This document shows positions 47,007-58,426 of a stretch of 64,000 bases of DNA, piece after piece. Position 1 is the first letter of the stretch; each line of letters opens with the position of its first letter. Both the position numbers and the translations under genes were made by a program. Source of the stretch: Buteo buteo (lineage: Eukaryota; Chordata; Aves; Accipitriformes; Accipitridae); NCBI RefSeq assembly GCF_964188355.1, contig NC_134177.1:26435745-26499744 (forward strand), in the 5' to 3' direction. A model generated the notes under the pieces. The model made no database searches. It saw only the letters and a program-made list of their open reading frames with translations, and was not told the DNA's origin.

Positions 47007-48903
47007 GAAACAGGCTCTGCCGAGAACGAGCACCGTGAGATATGACATCTCTGGGAAAGCACAGATCCCCAGTGCTGTTGTGCCTGTGAATAGACTGCCA
47101 AGGGAAGGTGAGGACCAGCAACAGCTTTCAGGGCTGGCACATTTCTTATAGGAGGAATAGCCAGACGTTTGCCTTTTAGGAAACAGGCTCTGCCGAGAAC
47201 GAGCACCGTGAGATATGACATCTCTGGGAAAGCACAGATCCCCAGTGCTGTTGTGCCTGTGAATAGGCTGCCAAGGGAAGGTGAAGACCAGCAACACCTT
47301 TCAGGGCTGTCCCCTTCCTTGTGGGAGAAGAATCCGGACGTTTGCGTTTTCGGAAACAGGCTGTGCCGAGAACGAGCACCGTGAGATATGACATCTCTGG
47401 GAAAGCACAGATCCCCAGTGCTGTTGTGCCTGTGAATAGGCTGCCAAGGGAAGGTGAGGACTAGCAACAGCTTTCAGGGCTGGCACATTTCTTGTAGGAG
47501 GAATAGCCAGACGTTTGCCTTTTGGGAAACAGGCTCTGCCGAGAACGAGCACCGTGAGATATGACATCTCTGGGAAAGCACAGATCCCCAGTGCTGTTGT
47601 GCCTGTGAATAGGCTGCCAAGGGAAGGTGAGGACCAGCAACATCTTTCAGGGCTGGCACATTTCTTGTAGGAGGAATAGCCAGACGTTTGCCTTTTCGGA
47701 AACAGGCTCTGCCGAGAACGAGCACCGTGAGATATGACATCTCTGGGAAAGCACAGATCCCCAGTGCTGTTGTGCCTGTGAATAGGCTGCCAAGGGAAGG
47801 TGAGGACCAGCAACAGCTTTCAGGGCTGGCACATTACTTGTAGGAGGAATAGCCAGACGTTTGCCTTTTCGGAAACAGGCTCTGCCGAGAACGAGCACCG
47901 TGAGATATGACATCTCTGGGAAAGCACAGATCCCCAGTGCTGTTGTGCCTGTGAATAGGCTGCCAAGGGAAGGTGAAGACCAGCAACACCTTTCAGGGCT
48001 GTCCCCTTCCTTGTGGGAGAAGGATCCGGACGTTTGCCTTTTCGGAAACAGGCTCTGCCGAGAACGAGCACCGTGAGATATGACATCTCTGGGAAAGCAC
48101 AGATCCCCAGTGCTGTTGTGCCTGTGAATAGGCTGCCAAGGGAAGGTGAGGACCAGCAACAGCTTTCAGGGCTGCCACATTTCTTGTAGGAGGAATAGCC
48201 AGACGTTTGCCTTTTCGGAAACAGGCTCTGCCGAGAACGAGCACCGTGAGATATGACATCTCTGGGAAAGCACAGATCCCCAGTGCTGTTGTGCCTGTGA
48301 ATAGGCTGCCAAGGGAAGGTGAAGACCAGCAACAGCTTTCAGGGCTGGCACATTTCTTATAGGAGGAATAGCCAGACGTTTGCGTTTTCGGAAACAGGCT
48401 CTGCCGAGAACGAGAACCGTGAGATATGACATCTCTGGGAAAGCACAGATCCCCAGTGCTGTTGTGCCTGTGAATAGGCTGCCAAGGGAAGGTGAAGACC
48501 AGCAACACCTTTCAGGGCTGTCCCCTTCCTTGTGGGAGAAGGATCCGGACGTTTGCGTTTTCGGAAACAGGCTCTGCCGAGAACGAGCACCGTGAGATAT
48601 GACATCTCTGGGAAAGCACAGATCCCCAGTGCTGTTGTGCCTGTGAATAGGCTGCCAAGGGAAGGTGAAGACCAGCAACAACTTTCAGGGCTGTCCCCTT
48701 CCTTGTGGGAGAAGGATCCGGACGTTTGCGTTTTCGGAAACAGGCTCTGCCGAGAACGAGCACCGTGAGATATGACATCTCTGGGAAAGCACAGATCCCC
48801 AGTGCTGTTGTGCCTGTGAATAGGCTGCCAAGGGAAGGTGAGGACCAGCAACAGCTTTCAGGGCTGGCACATTTCTTATAGGAGGAATAGCCAGACGTTT
48901 GCC

Positions 48904-48910
48904 TTTTTTT
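48904..48910 (+). repeat. Unpaired +1 T7 monomer with a private C to T
   Basis: CpG-retaining T7 form. The following GAAACAGG reads GAAATAGG (C to T at 48915), a change seen nowhere else among the T7 copies. Confidence 0.9.
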
Positions 48911-49550
48911 GAAATAGGCTCTGCCGAGAACGAGCACCGTGAGATATGACATCTCTGGGAAAGCACAGATCCCCAGTGCTGTTGTGCCTGTGAATAGACT
49001 GCCAAGGGAAGGTGAGGACCAGCAACAGCTTTCAGGGCTGGCACATTTCTTATAGGAGGAATAGCCAGACGTTTGCCTTTTAGGAAACAGGCTCTGCCGA
49101 GAACGAGCACCGTGAGATATGACATCTCTGGGAAAGCACAGATCCCCAGTGCTGTTGTGCCTGTGAATAGGCTGCCAAGGGAAGGTGAAGACCAGCAACA
49201 CCTTTCAGGGCTGTCCCCTTCCTTGTGGGAGAAGAATCCGGACGTTTGTGTTTTCGGAAACAGGCTGTGCCGAGAACGAGCACCGTGAGATATGACATCT
49301 CTGGGAAAGCACAGATCCCCAGTGCTGTTGTGCCTGTGAATAGGCTGCCAAGGGAAGGTGAGGACTAGCAACAGCTTTCAGGGCTGCCACATTTCTTGTA
49401 GGAGGAATAGCCAGACGTTTGCCTTTTGGGAAACAGGCTCTGCCGAGAACGAGCACCGTGAGATATGACATCTCTGGGAAAGCACAGATCCCCAGTGCTG
49501 TTGTGCCTGTGAATAGGCTGCCAAGGGAAGGTGAGGACCAGCAACATCTT

Positions 49551-52500
49551 TCAGGGCTGGCACATTTCTTGTAGGAGGAATAGCCAGACGTTTGCCTTTT
49601 CGGAAACAGGCTCTGCCGAGAACGAGCACCGTGAGATATGACATCTCTGGGAAAGCACAGATCCCCAGTGCTGTTGTGCCTGTGAATAGGCTGCCAAGGG
49701 AAGGTGAGGACCAGCAACAGCTTTCAGGGCTGGCACATTACTTGTAGGAGGAATAGCCAGACGTTTGCCTTTTCGGAAACAGGCTCTGCCGAGAACGAGC
49801 ACCGTGAGATATGACATCTCTGGGAAAGCACAGATCCCCAGTGCTGTTGTGCCTGTGAATAGGCTGCCAAGGGAAGGTGAAGACCAGCAACACCTTTCAG
49901 GGCTGTCCCCTTCCTTGTGGGAGAAGGATCCGGACGTTTGCCTTTTCGGAAACAGGCTCTGCCGAGAACGAGCACCGTGAGATATGACATCTCTGGGAAA
50001 GCACAGATCCCCAGTGCTGTTGTGCCTGTGAATAGGCTGCCAAGGGAAGGTGAGGACCAGCAACAGCTTTCAGGGCTGCCACATTTCTTGTAGGAGGAAT
50101 AGCCAGACGTTTGCCTTTTCGGAAACAGGCTCTGCCGAGAACGAGCACCGTGAGATATGACATCTCTGGGAAAGCACAGATCCCCAGTGCTGTTGTGCCT
50201 GTGAATAGGCTGCCAAGGGAAGGTGAGGACTAGCAACAGCTTTCAGGGCTGGCACATTTCTTGTAGGAGGAATAGCCAGACGTTTGCCTTTTGGGAAACA
50301 GGCTCTGCCGAGAACGAGCACCGTGAGATATGACATCTCTGGGAAAGCACAGATCCCCAGTGCTGTTGTGCCTGTGAATAGGCTGCCAAGGGAAGGTGAG
50401 GACCAGCAACAGCTTTCAGGGCTGGCACATTTCTTGTAGGAGGAATAGCCAGACGTTTGCCTTTTCGGAAACAGGCTCTGCCGAGAACGAGCACCGTGAG
50501 ATATGACATCTCTGGGAAAGCACAGATCCCCAGTGCTGTTGTGCCTGTGAATAGGCTGCCAAGGGAAGGTGAAGACCAGCAACACCTTTCAGGGCTGTCC
50601 CCTTCCTTGTGGGAGAAGGATCCGGACGTTTGCGTTTTCGGAAACAGGCTCTGCCGAGAACGAGCACCGTGAGATATGACATCTCTGGGAAAGCACAGAT
50701 CCCCAGTGCTGTTGTGCCTGTGAATAGGCTGCCAAGGGAAGGTGAGGACCAGCAACTGCTATCAGGGCTGCCACATTTCTTGTAGGAGGAATAGCCAGAC
50801 GTTTGCCTTTTAGGAAACAGGCTCTGCCGAGAACGAGCACCGTGAGATATGACATCTCTGGGAAAGCACAGATCCCCAGTGCTGTTGTGCCTGTGAATAG
50901 GCTGCCAAGGGAAGGTGAGGACCAGCAACAGCTTTCAGGGCTGGCACATTTCTTGTAGGAGGAATAGCCAGACGTTTGCCTTTTAGGAAACAGGCTCTGC
51001 CGAGAACGAGCACCGTGAGATATGACATCTCTGGGAAAGCACAGATCCCCAGTGCTGTTGTGCCTGTGAATAGGCTGCCAAGGGAAGGTGAAGACCAGCA
51101 ACACCTTTCAGGGCTGTCCCCTTCCTTGTGGGAGAAGGATCCGGACGTTTGCCTTTTCGGAAACAGGCTCTGCCGAGAACGAGCACCGTGAGATATGACA
51201 TCTCTGGGAAAGCACAGATCCCCAGTGCTGTTGTGCCTGTGAATAGGCTGCCAAGGGAAGGTGAAGACCAGCAACACCCTTCAGGGCTGTCCCCTTCCTT
51301 GTGGGAGAAGGATCAGGACGTTTGCATTTTCGGAAACAGGCTCTGCCGAGAACGAGCACCGTGAGATATGACATCTCTGGGAAAGCACAGATCCCCAGTG
51401 CTGTTGTGCCTGTGAATAGACTGCCAAGGGAAGGTGAGGACCAGCAACAGCTTTCAGGGCTGGCACATTTCTTGTAGGAGGAATAGCCAGACGTTTGCCT
51501 TTTGGGAAACAGGCTCTGCCGAGAACGAGCACCGTGAGATATGACATCTCTGGGAAAGCACAGATCCCCAGTGCTGTTGTGCCTGTGAATAGGCTGCCAA
51601 GGGAAGGTGAGGACCAGCAACATCTTTCAGGGCTGGCACATTTCTTATAGGAGGAATAGCCAGACGTTTGCCTTTTAGGAAACAGGCTCTGCCGAGAACG
51701 AGCACCGTGAGATATGACATCTCTGGGAAAGCACAGATCCCCAGTGCTGTTGTGCCTGTGAATAGGCTGCCAAGGGAAGGTGAGGACTAGCAACAGCTTT
51801 CAGGGCTGGCACATTTCTTGTAGGAGGAATAGCCAGACGTTTGCCTTTTAGGAAACAGGCTCTGCCGAGAACGAGCACCGTGAGATATGACATCTCTGGG
51901 AAAGCACAGATCCCCAGTGCTGTTGTGCCTGTGAATAGGCTGCCAAGGGAAGGTGAGGACCAGCAACTGCTATCAGGGCTGCCACATTTCTTGTAGGAGG
52001 AATAGCCAGACGTTTGCCTTTTCGGAAACAGGCTCTGCCGAGAACGAGCACCGTGAGATATGACATCTCTGGGAAAGCACAGATCCCCAGTGCTGTTGTG
52101 CCTGTGAATAGGCTGCCAAGGGAAGGTGAGGACCAGCAACAGATTTCAGGGCTGGCACATTTCTTGTAGGAGGAATAGCCAGACGTTTGCCTTTTAGGAA
52201 ACAGGCTCTGCCGAGAACGAGCACCGTGAGATATGACATCTCTGGGAAAGCACAGAACCCCAGTGCTATTGTGCCTGTGAATAGGCTGCCAAGGGAAGGT
52301 GAGGACCAGCAACAGCTTTCAGGGCTGGCACATTTCTTGTAGGAGGAATAGCCAGACGTTTGCCTTTTCGGAAACAGGCTCTGCCGAGAACGAGCACCGT
52401 GAGATATGACATCTCTGGGAAAGCACAGATCCCCAGTGCTGTTGTGCCTGTGAATAGGCTGCCAAGGGAAGGTGAAGACCAGCAACACCTTTCAGGGCTG

Positions 52501-53600
52501 TCCCCTTCCTTGTGGGAGAAGGATCCGGACGTTTGCCTTTTCGGAAACAGGCTCTGCCGAGAACGAGCACCGTGAGATATGACATCTCTGGGAAAGCACA
52601 GATCCCCAGTGCTGTTGTGCCTGTGAATAGGCTGCCAAGGGAAGGTGAGGACCAGCAACAGCTTTCAGGGCTGCCACATTTCTTATAGGAGGAATAGCCA
52701 GACGTTTGCCTTTTAGGAAACAGGCTCTGCCGAGAACGAGCACCGTGAGATATGACATCTCTGGGAAAGCACAGATCCCCAGTGCTGTTGTGCCTGTGAA
52801 TAGGCTGCCAAGGGAAGGTGAAGACCAGCAACACCTTTCAGGGCTGTCCCCTTCCTTGTGGGAGAAGGATCCGGACGTTTGCCTTTCGGAAAGAGGCTCT
52901 GCCGAGAACGAGCACCGTGAGATATGACATCTCTGGGAAAGCACAGATCCCCAGTGCTGTTGTGCCTGTGAATAGGCTGCCAAGGGAAGGTGAGGACCAG
53001 CAACAGCTTTCAGGGCTGCCACATTTCTTGTAGGAGGAATAGCCAGATGTTTGCCTTTTTTTGAAACAGGCTCTGCTGAGAACGAGCACCATGAGATATG
53101 ACATCTCTGGGAAAGCACAGATCCCCAGTGCTGTTGTGCCTGTGAATAGGCTGCCAAGGGAAGGTGAGGACCAGCAACAGCTTTCAGGGCTGGCACATTT
53201 CTTGTAGGAGGAATAGCCAGACGTTTGCCTTTTAGGAAACAGGCTCTGCCGAGAACGAGCACCGTGAGATATGACATCTCTGGGAAAGCACAGATCCCCA
53301 GTGCTGTTGTGCCTGTGAATAGACTGCCAAGGGAAGGTGAGGACCAGCAACAGCTTTCAGGGCTGTCCCCTTCCTTGTGGGAGAAGGATCCGGAAGTTTG
53401 CCTTTTGGGAAACAGGCTCTGCCGAGAACGAGCACCATGAGATATGACATCTCTGGGAAAGCACAGATCCCCAGTGCTGTTGTGCCTGTGAATAGGCTGC
53501 CAAGGGAAGGTGAGGACCAGCAACAGCTTTCAGGGCTGGCACATTTCTTATAGGAGGAATAGATAGACCTTTGCCTTTTCGGAAACAGGCTCTGCCGAGA
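49551..53600 (+). repeat. Dispersed copy of the 24-monomer module
   Basis: This stretch matches earlier blocks piecewise. About 49,550-51,100 matches 18,579-20,130 at an offset of 30,972. About 50,810-52,575 matches 22,607-24,372 at an offset of 28,203. It ends with the marker set of the module: the paired changes at 52257/52268, the -1/+1 pair at 52882-53062 and ATAGATAGACC at 53563. It is therefore a further, rearranged copy of the module seen at 1-4,100. Confidence 0.75.
52882..53062 (+). repeat. Compensating indel pair, copy 5
   Basis: CCTTTCGGAAAGAGG at 52882-52896 and a T7 run at 53056-53062. Here the B monomer has CCTTGTGGGAG, while copies 1-4 have CCTTCTGGGAG, so this is a distinct branch. 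Confidence 0.9.
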
Positions 53601-56168
53601 ACGAGCACCGTGAGATATGACATCTCTGGGAAAGCACAGATCCCCAGTGCTGTTGTGCCTGTGAATAGGCTGCCAAGGGAAGGTGAGGACCAGCAACATC
53701 TTTCAGGGCTGGCACATTTCTTGTAGGAGGAATAGCCAGACGTTTGCCTTTTCGGAAACAGGCTCTGCCGAGAACGAGCACCGTGAGATATGACATCTCT
53801 GGGAAAGCACAGATCCCCAGTGCTGTTGTGCCTGTGAATAGGCTGCCAAGGGAAGGTGAAGACCAGCAACACCTTTCAGGGCTGTCCCCTTCCTTGTGGG
53901 AGAAGGATCCGGACGTTTGCGTTTTCGGAAACAGGCTCTGCCGAGAACGAGCACCGTGAGATATGACATCTCTGGGAAAGCACAGATCCCCAGTGCTGTT
54001 GTGCCTGTGAATAGGCTGCCAAGGGAAGGTGAGGACCAGCAACAGCTTTCAGGGCTGCCACATTTCTTGTAGGAGGAATAGCCAGACGTTTGCCTTTTCG
54101 GAAACAGGCTCTGCCGAGAACGAGCACCGTGAGATATGACATCTCTGGGAAAGCACAGATCCCCAGTGCTGTTGTGCCTGTGAATAGGCTGCCAAGGGAA
54201 GGTGAGGACCAGCAACAGCTTTCAGGGCTGGCACATTTCTTGTAGGAGGAATAGCCAGACGTTTGCCTTTTCGGAAACAGGCTCTGCCGAGAACGAGCAC
54301 CGTGAGATATGACATCTCTGGGAAAGCACAGATCCCCAGTGCTGTTGTGCCTGTGAATAGGCTGCCAAGGGAAGGTGAAGACCAGCAACACCTTTCAGGG
54401 CTGTCCCCTTCCTTGTGGGAGAAGGATCCGGACGTTTGCGTTTTCGGAAACAGGCTCTGCCGAGAACGAGCACCGTGAGATATGACATCTCTGGGAAAGC
54501 ACAGATCCCCAGTGCTGTTGTGCCTGTGAATAGGCTGCCAAGGGAAGGTGAGGACCAGCAACAGCTTTCAGGGCTGCCACATTTCTTGTAGGAGGAATAG
54601 CCAGACGTTTGCCTTTTCGGAAACAGGCTCTGCCGAGAACGAGCACCATGAGATATGACATCTCTGGGAAAGCACAGATCCCCAGTGCTGTTGTGCCTGT
54701 GAATAGGCTGCCAAGGGAAGGTGAGGACCAGCAACAGCTTTCAGGGCTGGCACATTACTTGCAGGAGGAATAGCCAGACGTTTGCCTTTTCGGAAACAGG
54801 CTCTGCCGAGAACGAGCACCGTGAGATATGACATCTCTGGGAAAGCACAGATCCCCAGTGCTGTTGTGCCTGTGAATAGGCTGCCAAGGGAAGGTGAAGA
54901 CCAGCAACACCTTTCAGGGCTGTCCCCTTCCTTGTGGGAGAAGAATCCGGACGTTTGCGTTTTCGGAAACAGGCTGTGCCGAGAACGAGCACCGTGAGAT
55001 ATGACATCTCTGGGAAAGCACAGATCCCCAGTGCTGTTGTGCCTGTGAATAGGCTGCCAAGGGAAGGTGAGGACTAGCAACAGCTTTCAGGGCTGGCACA
55101 TTTCTTGTAGGAGGAATAGCCAGACCTTTGCCTTTTAGGAAACAGGCTCTGCCGAGAACGAGCACCGTGAGATATGACATCTCTGGGAAAGCACAGATCC
55201 CCAGTGCTGTTGTGCCTGTGAATAGGCTGCCAAGGGAAGGTGAGGACCAGCAACAGATTTCAGGGCTGGCACATTTCTTGTAGGAGGAATAGCCAGACGT
55301 TTGCCTTTTAGGAAACAGGCTCTGCCGAGAACGAGCACCGTGAGATATGACATCTCTGGGAAAGCACAGAACCCCAGTGCTATTGTGCCTGTGAATAGGC
55401 TGCCAAGGGAAGGTGAGGACCAGCAACAGCTTTCAGGGCTGGCACATTTCTTGTAGGAGGAATAGCCAGACGTTTGCCTTTTCGGAAACAGGCTCTGCCG
55501 AGAACGAGCACCGTGAGATATGACATCTCTGGGAAAGCACAGATCCCCAGTGCTGTTGTGCCTGTGAATAGGCTGCCAAGGGAAGGTGAAGACCAGCAAC
55601 ACCTTTCAGGGCTGTCCCCTTCCTTGTGGGAGAAGGATCCGGACGTTTGCCTTTTCGGAAACAGGCTCTGCCGAGAACGAGCACCGTGAGATATGACATC
55701 TCTGGGAAAGCACAGATCCCCAGTGCTGTTGTGCCTGTGAATAGGCTGCCAAGGGAAGGTGAGGACCAGCAACAGCTTTCAGGGCTGCCACATTTCTTAT
55801 AGGAGGAATAGCCAGACGTTTGCCTTTTCGGAAACAGGCTCTGCCGAGAACGAGCACCGTGAGATATGACATCTCTGGGAAAGCACAGATCCCCAGTGCT
55901 GTTGTGCCTGTGAATAGGCTGCCAAGGGAAGGTGAGGACCAGCAACAGCTTTCAGGGCTGGCACATTACTTGTAGGAGGAATAGCCAGACGTTTGCCTTT
56001 TGGGAAACAGGCTCTGCCGAGAACGAGCACCGTGAGATATGACATCTCTGGGAAAGCACAGATCCCCAGTGCTGTTGTGCCTGTGAATAGGCTGCCAAGG
56101 GAAGGTGAAGACCAGCAACACCTTTCAGGGCTGTCCCCTTCCTTGTGGGAGAAGGATCCGGACGTTTG

Positions 56169-56349
56169 CCTTTCGGAAAGAGGCTCTGCCGAGAACGAGC
56201 ACCGTGAGATATGACATCTCTGGGAAAGCACAGATCCCCAGTGCTGTTGTGCCTGTGAATAGGCTGCCAAGGGAAGGTGAGGACCAGCAACAGCTTTCAG
56301 GGCTGCCACATTTCTTGTAGGAGGAATAGCCAGATGTTTGCCTTTTTTT
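56169..56349 (+). repeat. Compensating indel pair, copy 6
   Basis: CCTTTCGGAAAGAGG at 56169-56183 and a T7 run at 56343-56349. The T7 copy keeps CCGTGAG, while the other five pairs have CCATGAG, so it looks like an earlier state or a back-conversion. Confidence 0.9.
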
Positions 56350-58419
56350 GAAACAGGCTCTGCTGAGAACGAGCACCGTGAGATATGACATCTCTGGGAA
56401 AGCACAGATCCCCAGTGCTGTTGTGCCTGTGAATAGGCTGCCAAGGGAAGGTGAGGACCAGCAACAGCTTTCAGGGCTGGCACATTTCTTGTAGGAGGAA
56501 TAGCCAGACGTTTGCCTTTTAGGAAACAGGCTCTGCCGAGAACGAGCACCGTGAGATATGACATCTCTGGGAAAGCACAGATCCCCAGTGCTGTTGTGCC
56601 TGTGAATAGACTGCCAAGGGAAGGTGAGGACCAGCAACAGCTTTCAGGGCTGTCCCCTTCCTTGTGGGAGAAGGATCCGGAAGTTTGCCTTTTGGGAAAC
56701 AGGCTCTGCCGAGAACGAGCACCATGAGATATGACATCTCTGGGAAAGCACAGATCCCCAGTGCTGTTGTGCCTGTGAATAGGCTGCCAAGGGAAGGTGA
56801 GGACCAGCAACAGCTTTCAGGGCTGGCACATTTCTTATAGGAGGAATAGATAGACCTTTGCCTTTTCGGAAACAGGCTCTGCCGAGAACGAGCACCGTGA
56901 GATATGACATCTCTGGGAAAGCACAGATCCCCAGTGCTGTTGTGCCTGTGAATAGGCTGCCAAGGGAAGGTGAGGACCAGCAACAGCTTTCAGGGCTGGC
57001 ACATTTCTTGTAGGAGGAATAGCCAGACGTTTGCCTTTTCGGAAACAGGCTCTGCCGAGAACGAGCACCGTGAGATATGACATCTCTGGGAAAGCACAGA
57101 TCCCCAGTGCTGTTGTGCCTGTGAATAGGCTGCCAAGGGAAGGTGAGGACCAGCAACAGCTTTCAGGGCTGGCACATTTCTTGTAGGAGGAATAGCCAGA
57201 CGTTTGCCTTTTCGGAAACAGGCTCTGCCGAGAACGAGCACCGTGAGATATGACATCTCTGGGAAAGCACAGATCCCCAGTGCTGTTGTGCCTGTGAATA
57301 GGCTGCCAAGGGAAGGTGAAGACCAGCAACACCTTTCAGGGCTGTCCCCTTCCTTGTGGGAGAAGGATCCGGACGTTTGCGTTTTCGGAAACAGGCTCTG
57401 CCGAGAACGAGCACCGTGAGATATGACATCTCTGGGAAAGCACAGATCCCCAGTGCTGTTGTGCCTGTGAATAGGCTGCCAAGGGAAGGTGAGGACCAGC
57501 AACAGCTTTCAGGGCTGCCACATTTCTTGTAGGAGGAATAGCCAGACGTTTGCCTTTTCGGAAACAGGCTCTGCCGAGAACGAGCACCGTGAGATATGAC
57601 ATCTCTGGGAAAGCACAGATCCCCAGTGCTGTTGTGCCTGTGAATAGGCTGCCAAGGGAAGGTGAGGACCAGCAACAGCTTTCAGGGCTGGCACATTACT
57701 TGTAGGAGGAATAGCCAGACGTTTGCCTTTTCGGAAACAGGCTCTGCCGAGAACGAGCACCGTGAGATATGACATCTCTGGGAAAGCACAGATCCCCAGT
57801 GCTGTTGTGCCTGTGAATAGGCTGCCAAGGGAAGGTGAAGACCAGCAACACCTTTCAGGGCTGTCCCCTTCCTTGTGGGAGAAGAATCCGGACGTTTGCG
57901 TTTTCGGAAACAGGCTGTGCCGAGAACGAGCACCGTGAGATATGACATCTCTGGGAAAGCACAGATCCCCAGTGCTGTTGTGCCTGTGAATAGGCTGCCA
58001 AGGGAAGGTGAGGACTAGCAACAGCTTTCAGGGCTGCCACATTTCTTGTAGGAGGAATAGCCAGACCTTTGCCTTTTGGGAAACAGGCTCTGCCGAGAAC
58101 GAGCACCGTGAGATATGACATCTCTGGGAAAGCACAGATCCCCAGTGCTGTTGTGCCTGTGAATAGGCTGCCAAGGGAAGGTGAGGACCAGCAACAGCTT
58201 TCAGGGCTGGCACATTTCTTGTAGGAGGAATAGCCAGACGTTTGCCTTTTCGGAAACAGGCTCTGCCGAGAACGAGCACCGTGAGATATGACATCTCTGG
58301 GAAAGCACAGATCCCCAGTGCTGTTGTGCCTGTGAATAGGCTGCCAAGGGAAGGTGAGGACCAGCAACAGCTTTCAGGGCTGCCACATTTCTTGTAGGAG
58401 GAATAGCCAGATGTTTGCC

Positions 58420-58426
58420 TTTTTTT
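58420..58426 (+). repeat. Unpaired +1 T7 monomer, CpG-depleted form
   Basis: T7 run with ATGTTTG, CTGCTGAG and CCATGAG, the full CpG-depleted set. The -1 monomer that precedes this form elsewhere is absent here. Confidence 0.9.

Larger units (their letters stand above)
37450..47140 (+). repeat. Two tandem copies of a 28-monomer unit (4,845 bp)
   Basis: About 37,450-42,295 matches 42,295-47,140 at an offset of 4,845 bp, 28 monomers plus one base. The extra base is the T7 insertion at 42155-42161, matched at 47000-47006. Shared markers are CCAGTCGTTTG (about 40,416 and 45,261), the GAGATCTC palindrome (41333 and 46178) and AACGAGAACCGTG. Differences include TTTTCGG near 40,946 against TTTTGGG near 45,791. 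The first copy overlaps the second copy of the 3,979-bp unit. Confidence 0.85.
46320..50220 (+). repeat. Two tandem copies of an 11-monomer unit (1,904 bp)
   Basis: About 46,320-48,316 matches 48,224-50,220 at an offset of 1,904 bp, 11 monomers plus one base. Each copy carries one T7 insertion (47000-47006 and 48904-48910). Two single-base changes, C to T at 48915 and at 49249, are found only in the second copy, so they arose after the duplication. The right edge is GTGAAGACCAG against GTGAGGACTAG. The same offset also relates 16,675-17,020 to 18,579-18,924. Confidence 0.83.
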
